Positions 34,702-43,950 of a stretch of DNA of 64,000 bases are shown here, piece by piece (within the stretch, counting starts at the first letter, position 1; each line of letters opens with the position of its first letter). The stretch spans positions 124,001 to 188,000 of the forward strand of contig JAXLYP010000003.1 of assembly GCA_046351395.1 (NCBI GenBank). The letters run 5' to 3'. The notes beneath the pieces are model-generated. The model was not told the DNA's origin and ran no database searches. It saw only the letters and a list, made by a program, of their open reading frames with translations. Source of the stretch: CAYYKK01 sp046351395 (GTDB lineage: Bacteria > Myxococcota_A > Polyangia > Polyangiales > Polyangiaceae). Position numbers and translations under genes: made by a program.

Positions 34702-35254
34702 GGCGGGCTCCGCATACTAGAGCACCGATCCCGTTCGGCGCTCTCGCGACGGTTCGAACGCCGATACGCCGGCCGGAGGATGCTCCGCCGCCTCGACACG
34801 CGCAGCGATCGAGAGGAGTGTCGTCGGCTCTCGAGCGCCTCGTTCGACGTGTTGCCGCGCACAGGCTGTTCATCTCGCCTGCGCGCGAAGGACTTCGAAC
34901 GAGGCGCTCGAAGCGCGCCCTTCCCCCACCATCGGCGCCCTGGAGAGGTCGCGCGGCTCGAGCGAGCCGCGCGGACCAAAGAGACCTCTTGGCGGTATGA
35001 GCGAGGCCTCGGTCACCGCGCCACGCCGCTCCCACCCGAGAGGCATCCAGAGTCGCGCGGCCGATCGAGCCCGCGTGGAGGCTCGACGGAGCGCGCCCTC
35101 ACGGACGCGCTCGCACCAGTTGTGGAGGAGAGTCGGGCGCGCTGCTCTCCGCACGCGCGGAGAGGAGCGTCGTCTTCTGGGTGTCCCCGACGCCGCGGCC
35201 ACGAGCGATCTGACGTGGGGTCGGCGTTCTTCGAGCGGGCCGCGCAGGCCTCGT
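34702..35254. other. About 550 bp without a gene, rich in inverted repeats
   Basis: It holds a 13-base match to the MITE end with its TA (TAGAGCACCGATC, 34718-34730); a perfect 17-base inverted repeat TCGAGCGCCTCGTTCGA (34831-34847) with its complement at 34895-34911; a palindrome CGCGCGGCTCG/CGAGCCGCGCG at 34950-34973; and a GCTGCTCTCCGC/GCGGAGAGGAGC stem near 35131-35158. No protein-like frame was found. Confidence 0.55.
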
Positions 35255-37112
35255 TCACTGCCGCTGGCGCGCGGCGTAACGCGTCGCGCGCGCGGCGCCT
35301 TGAACGACGAGGCGCGACTTCACGAGGCGGCGGAGCGCGCGGAGCGCCGTGCTCGGAGACGCCGAGCGCCTCGGCGACGTCCGGCGCGCTCGTCGACCCG
35401 AGGCGCACGCGCTCGAGTACGCGATCGTCCAGGGCTGCCTCGACCCTCGGGCTCGGTCGCGCGGGGGGGTGGAGCTCGATCGCATCCTCGAGCGACATGT
35501 CGAGCACGTGGACGGTGCTCGCGATCGACGGGCGCGCGCCCCACGATGCGCACCTCCGCGTCGATCGCAGCCCGCGGGCCGTGACGACCACCCAGTCGCC
35601 GCGAGGCTCGAGCAGTCGCGCATGGGCGGTGGATCGTCGTGCGGACGAGGAGTCGTAGACATCGGGCGAATACCGGCGGATGCCCCAGAGCTCGCGCACG
35701 ATCACCTCCTTCTCGAGGCGCCGCCCGACAGCACCCGTAGGAGCGCATGACCCACCGGGGGGCTCGCCCGGGCGAACAGATCGCCGTGATCCCCGACGAG
35801 GGCGACGTTCTCCCGCGCGAGGAACATCACGGCGCCGGCCCGGCGCGAGGCCGAGCATCTCGGGGATGGGCCCGAGCACGCCGAGCGCGAGCAGGCGCGG
35901 ACCGGCCTGCGTCGCCTGCGGCCGCCGTGAGCATCGGCGAGATCTCGTCCTCCGCGAAGAACCGTGGGCGTCGTGCGGATCGCGGACAGCGTCCGGTCGA
36001 TCCGCGGCGGCCGAGCGCGGTCGTCGCCAAGTGCTCGGAGCGCGGACGAACGCGCGCAGCGCGTCCACCGCCCGCGCGAGGCGGGCGTCGTCCCCGAGGG
36101 AGCGGGCGACTTGATCCCCATGGAAAGAAGCTCGGAGCGGTAGGCGACGTCCCCCTTCTGGGTGAGCGCCGCGACGTCGTCCAAGATCGCGGCGCACGCG
36201 CGCGCGCCCTCCCGGAGCCGCGTCAGCTGGAGGCGCGCGATCAGGGTCGCGACCTTGGCGCGGCGCGCGTCGACGCGGAGCGCGTCCGCGTCCGCGCGCT
36301 CGAGCTCCCGCACCGCGTCCGACGCCCGGCCGCGCAGCGCGTACTGGATCGCGAGCGCCGTGCGCACCATCCGCTCGGAGTACGAGTCGTGCTGGCGGCG
36401 AAGCCGAAGGAGCGCCTCGAGGTCCGACACGACCTCCGGCCCGAGCTTGAACTTCGCTCGGTAGATCGCGATCGAGCACGCGATGGCGTGCGCGTTGAGC
36501 TCGAAGCCGACGCGCTCCGCGTGCGTCCGCGCCTGCTCGAGCAGCGCCGTGCCCGCGTGGAGGTGCCCGAAGCTGCACGAGCGCGCCCCCTGAGATCCGT
36601 CGAGAGCATCTGCGCGTACGGGAACCCGGCCCCGTGCGCCGCGCGCAGCGACCTGGAGCGCGGCGCGCCGCCGCGCGGTAGCGGCCCGTGCGAAGTAGCG
36701 GTGGCACGCGAGGCCCTGGAACACGAGCGCGCGCGCCCAGAGATCCGTCGTGCGAACGCGCGAGCGCGTCCTCGACGAGCCACGCGCGCGAGCGCAGGAA
36801 GTCCCCCGCGCGCGCGCGCCCGACGCCGAGGAAGAGCCGCGCCGCCGCCTCCGTTCGGACGTCGGGCTCGGCGTGATCGCGCCACGACTCGAACACGGTC
36901 TCCGCGTCCTCGACGCGGCCCAAGAACGCGAGCGCGCCCACGCCGAACGGGACGTCCTCGTCGGCCATGTTGCCCGCGCCGTCGAAGCCCTCCGCCACGA
37001 CCTCCGCGTATCGACCGGCGAAGAACTCCTTCGCGATCCGCGTCGAGCCGAAGGCTTTCGCTTCGGGCCTCGAACGCGGCGCCACCCGCCCGGGTCGTCG
37101 AACGCGTCGCAC
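35255..37112 (-). pseudogene. Regulator with helical repeats and winged-helix C-terminus, broken in many frames
   Basis: The coding signal jumps between all three leftward frames. In order: STRIAKEFFAGRYAEVVAEG and RTEAAARLFLGVGRARAGDF (frame from 37112), then GLACHRYFARAATARRRAAL, then GFPYAQMLSTDLRG, then a long TPR-like run (LLEQARTHAERVGFELNAHA to DVAALTQKGDVAYRSELLSM), then RTTPRFFAEDEISPMLTAAA, ALGVLGPIPEMLGLAPG, FLARENVALVGDHGDLFARA, EKEVIVRELWGIRRYSPDVY and finally ALRALRRLVKSRLVVQGAAR. Rejoined, this would be a protein of about 600 residues with tetratricopeptide-like repeats and one or two winged helices, like the SARP-type activators of myxobacteria. At least six indels are needed. 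Confidence 0.65.
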
Positions 37113-37257
37113 GCGCTAAATCTACATGAAATGACGAACCTATCTCGAGAATCCCGTCACGATGACGTCACCCTGTCGCGACCCGAAACTGACGCGCGAA
37201 CCCGGGTGGCCTCACCTTGACTCGAGGCCGCTCGAAGCGGTGCGAGGAGAAGTCAGA

Positions 37258-37569
37258 ATGAAGAAGCTCTTGGGTTGTCTTGGGTGTGCGGTTCTCATCG
37301 TCGCGGGGTGCAACTCCGGCGGCGGAGAGGACACGGTGTTCTCGGCGGACGCCGTAGTGCTCGACGTGCGCTGCAGCGCCGACGCGGACTGTCCGACGGG
37401 CTTCGAGTGCGAGACCGAGGACGAGCATGGCGTCGAGCAGTCCTATTGCGTGTCGCACGACGAGGACGCCGCCGCGGCGGGACAGTGCCCCGCGGGCTAC
37501 GAGCTCGAGGAGGAGCACGGCGGGACGTTCTGCAAGCTCCACGGCGAAGGGAGCGGTCACGGCCCCTGA
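37258..37569 (+). CDS. Small lipoprotein with disulfide-type repeats (1 of 3)
   Basis: MKKLLGCLGCAVLIVAGCNS is a clear lipoprotein signal (lipobox VAGC). The 103-residue protein has six cysteines in the mature part (RCSADADCPTGFECETEDEH, QCPAGYELEEEHGGTFCKLH), which is typical of small secreted disulfide domains in myxobacteria. The ATG at 37258 has GAGGAGAAG upstream. It is the first of three lipoprotein genes in a row. Confidence 0.75.
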   Translation: MKKLLGCLGCAVLIVAGCNSGGGEDTVFSADAVVLDVRCSADADCPTGFECETEDEHGVEQSYCVSHDEDAAAAGQCPAGYELEEEHGGTFCKLHGEGSGHGP

Positions 37570-37591
37570 GTGCGGTACAAGAGAGAGTGCC

Positions 37592-38116
37592 ATGAAGACT
37601 CTGCACCGCTTCGCCACCTCGATCTCGATCGCCGCCTGCGGCTCGCTCCTCGTCGCGTGCGACGTCGGCGGGGGCCACCCCTATGCGGGCACCTACGAGG
37701 TGCCCGTCCCCGCGGGGCTCGAGAGCGCGGCGACCTACAAGGTCGACAAGGTGGAGTGGACGGTCGACGGCGACGCGGCCGAGCTCCGCTACGACCTTCC
37801 ACTCGGTCTCGTGGGCAAGTCCATCGGGCTGAGCTTCAAGGGCTCGGTCGCTGCCTCGGGTGAGTCCGCGTCGCTCACCGGCTCCGCCGGCACGGCGGAG
37901 TGCACGATCGCCGCCGACGAGGTCGTCTGCAACGAATCGATGGCCGGCTTGCTCCCGCTCGAGCCGGACTATGGGGTCGTCGAGGCTCACGCCGCGACCG
38001 AATATGCGGGCCCGGTCGCCGACCGGGTGGACGTCGCGAAACGCTTCGCGGGCGATCCCATCGGCATCGTCCACGTCGATTTGACCCGCGCCGCGCCCGG
38101 CGCGGAGTCCAACTGA
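37592..38116 (+). CDS. Lipoprotein, beta-rich, unknown (2 of 3)
   Basis: The signal MKTLHRFATSISIAACGSLL ends at lipobox LVAC. The mature part is beta-strand rich (YKVDKVEWTVDGDAAELRYD, KSIGLSFKGSVAASGESASL) and has one disulfide pair (CTIAADEVVC). 174 residues. It follows the first lipoprotein gene by 22 bases and precedes the third by 10, so the three are one operon. Family unknown. Confidence 0.75.
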   Translation: MKTLHRFATSISIAACGSLLVACDVGGGHPYAGTYEVPVPAGLESAATYKVDKVEWTVDGDAAELRYDLPLGLVGKSIGLSFKGSVAASGESASLTGSAGTAECTIAADEVVCNESMAGLLPLEPDYGVVEAHAATEYAGPVADRVDVAKRFAGDPIGIVHVDLTRAAPGAESN

Positions 38117-38126
38117 AGGAGAACCC

Positions 38127-38408
38127 ATGACATCTCACGATAGGCTCCTGCGCGGGGCCACTGCTTCCCTCCTCGCGGGCGCGCTCGCCCTCGTCTTCAC
38201 CGCATGCGACTCGGGCACCGGGGCGGGCGTGGGTCAAGCGTGCAAGACGCCAGGCTCCACGACCGAGTGCGTCGCGGACGCGGTGTGCGACTCCGACTCG
38301 AAGCTCGGGACTGTCTGTCTCGAACAATGCGACAAAGACGAGGACTGCGCGTCCAACGAGAAATGCAGCGGCACGACTGGAAGCCTGAAGGGCTGTCACC
38401 CCCAATAG
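38127..38408 (+). CDS. Small Cys-rich lipoprotein (3 of 3)
   Basis: MTSHDRLLRGATASLLAGAL leads to lipobox FTAC. The 93-residue protein has repeated C-x(4-9)-C spacings (CKTPGSTTECVADAVCDSDS, CLEQCDKDEDCASNEKC). Similar small domains follow lipoprotein anchors in many Polyangiales proteins, so these three may be surface-exposed. Confidence 0.75.
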   Translation: MTSHDRLLRGATASLLAGALALVFTACDSGTGAGVGQACKTPGSTTECVADAVCDSDSKLGTVCLEQCDKDEDCASNEKCSGTTGSLKGCHPQ

Positions 38409-38445
38409 CTGTATCCGGGGTGCTCGGCGCGCTCCTCCGAGGAGG

Positions 38446-39870
38446 TCACCGAGGGACGTTCGCAGACAATCGCTCCACGACGCCCTTCGGCGCCCGGACG
38501 CGGAGGTGCGTGCCCTCGGCGTCGTGCCGCTCGCCCACCACGGTCGCAGCGCCGTAGACCTCCTTCACGAAGCCGTGCTTCGCGTACGGGACGAAGATCT
38601 CCTCCTCGACGAACGCGCCGTCGAAGAACGTCACGATCCGCTCGCGGAGCGCGGCCACGTCCTTCGGATCCTTGGAGCTCAGGAGCACTCCGTCGGGGTA
38701 CTCCCTGCGGAGCGACGCGATCTGGAGCTCCGTGAGCCGATCGCGCTTGTTCAGGAGCAGCAAGCTGTCCCCTTCCCCCGCGCCGATCTCGCGCAACACC
38801 TCCCGCGTGACCTCGAGCTGCGACCGGAACGTGGGATCGCTCGCGTCGACGACGAAGAGGAGCAGGGACGCCTCGAGCGCCTCGTCGAGCGTCGATCGGA
38901 ACGAGGCGACGAGCTCGTGCGGGAGCTTCTTGATGAAGCCGACCGTGTCGCTCACCAGGATGCGCGGCTCCACCTCGGGCTTCAGGGATCTGACCGTCGT
39001 GTCGAGGGTCGCGAATAGTTTGTCTTCGACGAGGACGGCGCTGCCCGTCAGCGCGCGCATCAAGGAGGATTTCCCCGCGTTCGTGTAGCCCACGAGCGCG
39101 ACGCGACGCGCCTCCCGGCGCGCGGAGCGGCGCGTCTTGTCCTCCGCCTCGATCAGCGCGATCTCCCGCTTCAGCTCCGCGATCCGATCCCGGATCCGGC
39201 GCTTGTCGAGCTCCACGGCGGACTCTCCGGCGCCCTTGCCGCCGATGCCGCCGCGCTGTCGGTCCGCGCCAGCGCCCGCCTCGCGCAACCTCGGGGCGAC
39301 GTACGCGAGGCGCGCGATCTCCACTTCGAGCTTCGCCTTTCGGCTCTTCGCGTGCCGGTGGAAGATCTCGACGATCACGCTCGACCGGTCGAGGACCTCC
39401 GCGTCCGTCGCGCGCTCGAGGTTCCTCGATTGCCGTGGGGTGAGCTCGTGATCGACGACGACGACGTCCGCCTTCGTGTGGGGCTTCGGCCCCTCGGGGC
39501 CTTCATCGCCTTCGTCCGCGGCGTCCACCTCGTCGGCGGCGTCCGCCTCGTCGAGCTCCTCCTCCGCCGCCTCCGCCTCGGCGGCCTCCTTCTCGCGCCG
39601 GTCCCTGAGCTTGTTGTTGCGGCGGACGATGGGTTGCGGTCGGCCCGATCCTCCCGTCCACGCCGCGAGCTCGCGGAGCTTCCCCTCGCCGAGCACGGTG
39701 CCCGTCTTCAGCGCCGTCCTGCGCTGCGTGACGCTGCCGACGACGTCGAGCCCGAGCGTCGTCACGAGCCGGCCGAGCTCCGCGAGGTCTCCCGCGTGCT
39801 CGTCCTCCGAGACGCCGGGCAGCCACACGCTGACGAGGACCGCCTTCGGGCGGGGTTCGCTTCCAGTCAC
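38446..39870 (-). CDS. hflX: GTPase HflX
   Basis: HflX is a ribosome-associated GTPase that splits stalled 70S ribosomes. The 474-residue protein has the HflX N-terminal domain (GTVLGEGKLRELAAW, DVVVVDHELTPRQSRNLE), the linker KLEVEIARLAYVAPRLREAG, and a G domain with GYTNAGKSSLMRAL, LDTTVRSL, VSDTVGFIKKLPHELVASFR and LLLNKRDRL. An acidic insert of about 30 residues (EELDEADAADEVDAADEGDE) in the N-terminal domain is not usual. GTG start, one base after the purL stop, so it is translated from the same message. Confidence 0.95.
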   Translation of the reverse strand: MTGSEPRPKAVLVSVWLPGVSEDEHAGDLAELGRLVTTLGLDVVGSVTQRRTALKTGTVLGEGKLRELAAWTGGSGRPQPIVRRNNKLRDRREKEAAEAEAAEEELDEADAADEVDAADEGDEGPEGPKPHTKADVVVVDHELTPRQSRNLERATDAEVLDRSSVIVEIFHRHAKSRKAKLEVEIARLAYVAPRLREAGAGADRQRGGIGGKGAGESAVELDKRRIRDRIAELKREIALIEAEDKTRRSARREARRVALVGYTNAGKSSLMRALTGSAVLVEDKLFATLDTTVRSLKPEVEPRILVSDTVGFIKKLPHELVASFRSTLDEALEASLLLFVVDASDPTFRSQLEVTREVLREIGAGEGDSLLLLNKRDRLTELQIASLRREYPDGVLLSSKDPKDVAALRERIVTFFDGAFVEEEIFVPYAKHGFVKEVYGAATVVGERHDAEGTHLRVRAPKGVVERLSANVPR

Positions 39871-39871
39871 G

Positions 39872-42193
39872 TCAGGCTCCTACGATCTCGTCGAGGCACG
39901 CGTCGCGCCGCGCGCAAATTTCGCTGACGGACACCGCGATCGCGGGCTGACCGCCGACCCGAACGGTCAGCGAATCCCCGCCCGTCGCGCCGATCCTCTT
40001 CACGGGCACCCCCGCCTCTCCCGCGCGCCGCACGAGCGCGTCCGCGCGTTCGGCGGCGACGGAGACGACGATCCGGCTCGGCGCCTCCCCGAAGAGCGCG
40101 TCGACGGCGCGCTCCCCGCCTTCGAGCTCGATCGTCGCGCCGACGCGCGCGCGCGCCCCGACCGCGCAGCACTCGGCGAGGGTGATCGCGAGCCCGCCGT
40201 CCGACACGTCGTGCGCGCTCTCGAGGATCCGCGCCTTGCCGAGCGATCGCACGAGCGTGAGGAGGCGCGCCTCGAGCGCGAGGTCCATCGCGGGGAGCGC
40301 GCCCTTCACCTCGCCCGTGAGGTCCGTGAGGTAGCTCGATCCGCCGAGCGGCCCGGCCTTCTCGGCTCCGAGGACGAACACCTCGAGCCCCGCGCGCGGG
40401 AACGCGCTCTCGACGACGTCCTCGATCGAGTCGAGCAGACCGACCCCGGCGACCGTCGGGGTGGGGAGGATCGCGCGGCCGTCGGTCTCGTTGTAGAGGC
40501 TCACGTTCCCGCTCACGACGGGCACCTCGAGCGCGCGGCACGCCTCCGCGATGCCGTCGATCGCGCGCGCGATCTGGCGCATGATCGGGGGCCGCTCGGG
40601 GTTCCCGAAGTTCAGACAATCCGTGAGCCCGATGGGGACCGCGCCGACGCACGCGAGGTTGCGACACACCTCGGCGACGGTCATCTGTCCGCCGACGAAC
40701 GGATCGAGCTCCACCCACCGCCCGTTGCAGTCGCTCGCGAACGCGAGCACTTTGTCGATCGTCACGCCCGCGTGCTCGCAGGGCACCTTCAGCACGGCCG
40801 CGCCCGCGCCCGGACCCACGCGCGTGTTGCCACGGACGATCGAGTCGAACTGTCTGTACACCCACGCGCGCGATCCGAGGTTCGGGGATCCCACGAGGTC
40901 CCTGAAGATCGCGTCGAGGGAGCGCTCGTCGTTCACCGTCGCCGGATCGAACGCGAGCCGTGCGGGGAGTGAGGGGTCGTCCGCCTGCGGGCGATCGTAC
41001 TTCGGGGCCTCGTCGGTCAGGAAGTCGACCGGAAGATCACAGACGACCACGCTCGCGGCCGGATCGGGCGCGCGAGTCTCCACGAACGGGTCGTACCCGG
41101 GCGTCGCCCGAATCACCCATCGGCCCGTGTCCGTGACCTTTCCGATGATCGCGCAGTCGAGATCCCACTTGTCGCAAATCTCGAGCACGCGCGCCTCGAG
41201 CCCGGGCTTCGCGACCATGAGCATGCGCTCCTGGGACTCGCTGAGCAGCATCTCGTAGGGCGACAAGTTCTTCGTGCGCCGAGGGACCTTGTCGAGGTCG
41301 AGCTCGAGCCCGCTCCCGCTCCGCCCCGCCATCTCCACGCTGCTCGACGTGAGGCCCGCCGCGCCCATGTCCTGGACACCGACGAGGACGTCCGCGGCGA
41401 AGATCTCGAGGCAGGCCTCGAGCAGGAGCTTCTCTTTGAACGGATCGCCCACCTGCACCGTGGGCCGCTTCTTCGGTCCGCCGTCCTTGAACTCGTCGCT
41501 CGCCATCGTCGCGCCGTGGATCCCGTCGCGCCCCGTCTTCGCGCCGACGTAGATCACCGGGTTTCCGACACCGCTCGCCCGCCCGTAGAAGATCTTCGAC
41601 GTGTGGGCGACGCCGCACGTGAACGCGTTCACGAGGATGTTCCCGTCGTACGCCCTGTCGAAGAAGAGCTCGCCGCCCACCGTCGGCACGCCGATGGAGT
41701 TGCCGTAGTCACCGATGCCCGCGACCACGCCGCGCAGGAGCGACGCCGTCCGCGGATGATCCGGGCGGCCGAAGCGGAGCGAGTCGAGGTTCGCGATCGG
41801 CCGCGCGCCCATCGTGAACACGTCCCTCAGGATGCCTCCGACCCCGGTCGCGGCACCCTGGTACGGCTCGATGTACGAGGGGTGGTTGTGCGACTCCATC
41901 TTGAAGATCGCCGCGAAGCCGTCCCCGATGTCGACGACGCCCGCGTTCTCTCCCGGGCCCTGGATCACGCGCGGGCCCTTCGTGGGGAGGCGCGCGAGGT
42001 GGACGCGCGAGCTCTTGTACGAGCAGTGCTCGCTCCACATCACGCTCAGCACGCCGAGCTCCGCGAACGTCGGCGAGCGACCGATCCGAGCGACGGCCTT
42101 CGCGAACTCCGACTCCGTGAGCTTGTGCTCGCGCGCGAGGGCGGGGGTGACCGGCGGATCGTTCGGGAAGGGCGTGGCGCTCACGCGCCGCAC
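39872..42193 (-). CDS. purL: Phosphoribosylformylglycinamidine synthase II
   Basis: PurL converts FGAR and glutamine-derived ammonia to FGAM in purine synthesis. The protein has 773 residues with the small-PurL layout: LSVMWSEHCSYKSSR, GPGENAGVVDIGDGFAAIFK, ESHNHPSYIEPYQGAATGVG, VQDMGAAGLTSSSVEMAGR, then the second half with LTDCLNFGNPERP, VSGNVSLYNET and AHDVSDGGLAITLAEC. It needs PurQ and PurS partners, which are not in this window. GTG at 42193 or 42184 is the start. It is the middle gene of a kinase-purL-hflX run: 5 bases after the kinase stop, 1 base before hflX. Confidence 0.96.
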   Translation of the reverse strand: MRRVSATPFPNDPPVTPALAREHKLTESEFAKAVARIGRSPTFAELGVLSVMWSEHCSYKSSRVHLARLPTKGPRVIQGPGENAGVVDIGDGFAAIFKMESHNHPSYIEPYQGAATGVGGILRDVFTMGARPIANLDSLRFGRPDHPRTASLLRGVVAGIGDYGNSIGVPTVGGELFFDRAYDGNILVNAFTCGVAHTSKIFYGRASGVGNPVIYVGAKTGRDGIHGATMASDEFKDGGPKKRPTVQVGDPFKEKLLLEACLEIFAADVLVGVQDMGAAGLTSSSVEMAGRSGSGLELDLDKVPRRTKNLSPYEMLLSESQERMLMVAKPGLEARVLEICDKWDLDCAIIGKVTDTGRWVIRATPGYDPFVETRAPDPAASVVVCDLPVDFLTDEAPKYDRPQADDPSLPARLAFDPATVNDERSLDAIFRDLVGSPNLGSRAWVYRQFDSIVRGNTRVGPGAGAAVLKVPCEHAGVTIDKVLAFASDCNGRWVELDPFVGGQMTVAEVCRNLACVGAVPIGLTDCLNFGNPERPPIMRQIARAIDGIAEACRALEVPVVSGNVSLYNETDGRAILPTPTVAGVGLLDSIEDVVESAFPRAGLEVFVLGAEKAGPLGGSSYLTDLTGEVKGALPAMDLALEARLLTLVRSLGKARILESAHDVSDGGLAITLAECCAVGARARVGATIELEGGERAVDALFGEAPSRIVVSVAAERADALVRRAGEAGVPVKRIGATGGDSLTVRVGGQPAIAVSVSEICARRDACLDEIVGA

Positions 42194-42198
42194 ATACC

Positions 42199-43704
42199 CT
42201 ACCTACACTCGGGGCGTATCACCATGATCTGCTTCACCGGGTCCCAGACCTTCGGGTTCGAACAGTCGGGCTTGTTCGGCGGGCGGATCGGCGGCGTGGG
42301 CCAACTGGTGCTCGGCGGGTTCTGCTGGGGGACGTTGGGCTTCGGCGGCGTCGCCGACGGCGCCGCGGACGCGGACGCGCTCGGCGCGGCGCTCGCGCTG
42401 GCCGTCGGCGCCGCGGGTGGGCGGGCACCGATCGACGCGCTCGATCCGGACGGCTCGCTCATCCGCGCGGACGAGGCGCTGTCCGGCGGCTTCGAAGATC
42501 CGCTGAGGAGCACGATCAACCCGACCAGCAGCGCGACCCCCGCCGCTCCCGCAACCGCGATCAAAGCGACTTTCGGCGAGCGCGGCGGCGCGAGCGGGGG
42601 CGCCGCAACGGACGCGGAGACGCTCGAGAGCCGCGTCCCCGAGTGCTCCGTCGGCATGACGCCCGATGGCGAGCTCGTGCGCGCCGCGGGTACGGCCTCC
42701 GTCGTGCTGGGCTCGACGGAGAGATCCCCGCTCGACATCTCGATCTGCTTCACGCGCGCCGCGCGCTTCGCGAGCGCCTCGCCCGCACAGCTCCGCAGGA
42801 ACTCGGTGATCTTTCGAGGGGACTCGATCCCGAGCGTGTCCTCGAGCGCGACCGCGAGCTCCGCCGCGGTCTGGAAGCGCTTGTCCGGGTTCCGCGCGAG
42901 GCCGCGCATGATCACGTCGTCCACGGCGGAGCTGATCCCTGGGACGACGCTGCTCGGGGGCGCGACCTTCCCCGAGAGGACCTTCGTCAGCACGACGCCG
43001 TCGTTGTCCCCGTCGAAGAGGCGACGCGCCGTCAGCGTCTCCCAGAGGACGACGGACGCGGCGTACACGTCGCAGCGTCGATCGACCGCCTCGCCCGAGA
43101 GCTGCTCGGGGGGCATGTACGCGATCTTGCCTTTGACCTGCCCCTCCTTCGTCGTCTGCACTCGGCCCGTCGCCTTCGCGACGCCGAAGTCGAGGACGCG
43201 GGAGATCCCGTCCGTGCCGACGAGCACGTTCTGCGGCGATACGTCCCGGTGCACGATGCCGAGGGGCTCCCCCCGCTCGCTCTTCGCCTCGTGTGCGGCG
43301 TGGAGGCCGTTGAGCAGGTTCACGACGATGCTGCCCGCAATCTTTGGGGGAATCGTTCGGTTCTCACTCCGCATGGTCCGGAGGATGCGGGCGAGGGACT
43401 CGCCGTCGACGTATTCCATGACGAGGAAGAGCTCGCCCTCGAGCGCGACCACGTCGAGCGTCGCGACCACGTTGGGGTGCTGGATGCGGGCGGCGACGCG
43501 GGCCTCGTCCAGGAACATCGAGACGAACTCGGGATCCTTCGCGTACTGCGGGTGCAGGCGCTTGATCGCGATCGTCCGCGAGAACCCCACGGGACCCAAC
43601 AGCCGTCCGATGTGCACGGTCGCCATGCCGCCCGCGGCGATCTCGCCGAAGAGGGCATACCGACCGATGACGCGCAGCGGTCCGCGCGCCTCGCTCTCGA
43701 CCAT
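42199..43704 (-). CDS. Ser/Thr protein kinase with a C-terminal extracytoplasmic tail
   Basis: 501 residues. Kinase domain (about 12-285): EIAAGGMATVHIGR, IAIKRLHPQYAKD, VMEYVDGESLARIL, catalytic loop IVHRDVSPQNVLVG (the myxobacterial variant of HRDLKPEN), LDFGVAKAT, GKIAYMPPEQLSG. A helix follows near 385-405 (VALIAVAGAAGVALLVGLIV). The tail is Ala/Ser/Pro-rich and ends with CSNPKVWDPVKQIMVIRPEC, where two Cys can pair. Its stop is 5 bases before the purL start, so it may be co-transcribed with purL and hflX. No partner regulator is visible. Confidence 0.92.
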   Translation of the reverse strand: MVESEARGPLRVIGRYALFGEIAAGGMATVHIGRLLGPVGFSRTIAIKRLHPQYAKDPEFVSMFLDEARVAARIQHPNVVATLDVVALEGELFLVMEYVDGESLARILRTMRSENRTIPPKIAGSIVVNLLNGLHAAHEAKSERGEPLGIVHRDVSPQNVLVGTDGISRVLDFGVAKATGRVQTTKEGQVKGKIAYMPPEQLSGEAVDRRCDVYAASVVLWETLTARRLFDGDNDGVVLTKVLSGKVAPPSSVVPGISSAVDDVIMRGLARNPDKRFQTAAELAVALEDTLGIESPRKITEFLRSCAGEALAKRAARVKQIEMSSGDLSVEPSTTEAVPAARTSSPSGVMPTEHSGTRLSSVSASVAAPPLAPPRSPKVALIAVAGAAGVALLVGLIVLLSGSSKPPDSASSARMSEPSGSSASIGARPPAAPTASASAAPSASASAAPSATPPKPNVPQQNPPSTSWPTPPIRPPNKPDCSNPKVWDPVKQIMVIRPECR

Positions 43705-43950
43705 CCTCTCAGGTTAGCAACCCGATGGAACTTTTGGCCAGCATCTCCGTTACCCAGGGGGCAACCCTTGACCGCCTCCTCATCGCACTGGCTCCCGCGC
43801 TCGACCGCCACACCGCGGCCTCACCCATCAAGAAAACCGCTTCTCGCGGCCCAAAACCATGGCGCTGAGCCGGCGCGGCGTTTGCTTGCAGGTCTGTCGT
43901 CCGGCGGTTAGCTGACGTCTGAATCACTGTTTTGGAGTAAGGAACCCCGA

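Noticed and set aside
39476..40972. Rightward long frame over hflX/purL
   Set aside because: Shadow of both genes; purL and hflX motifs are on the other strand.
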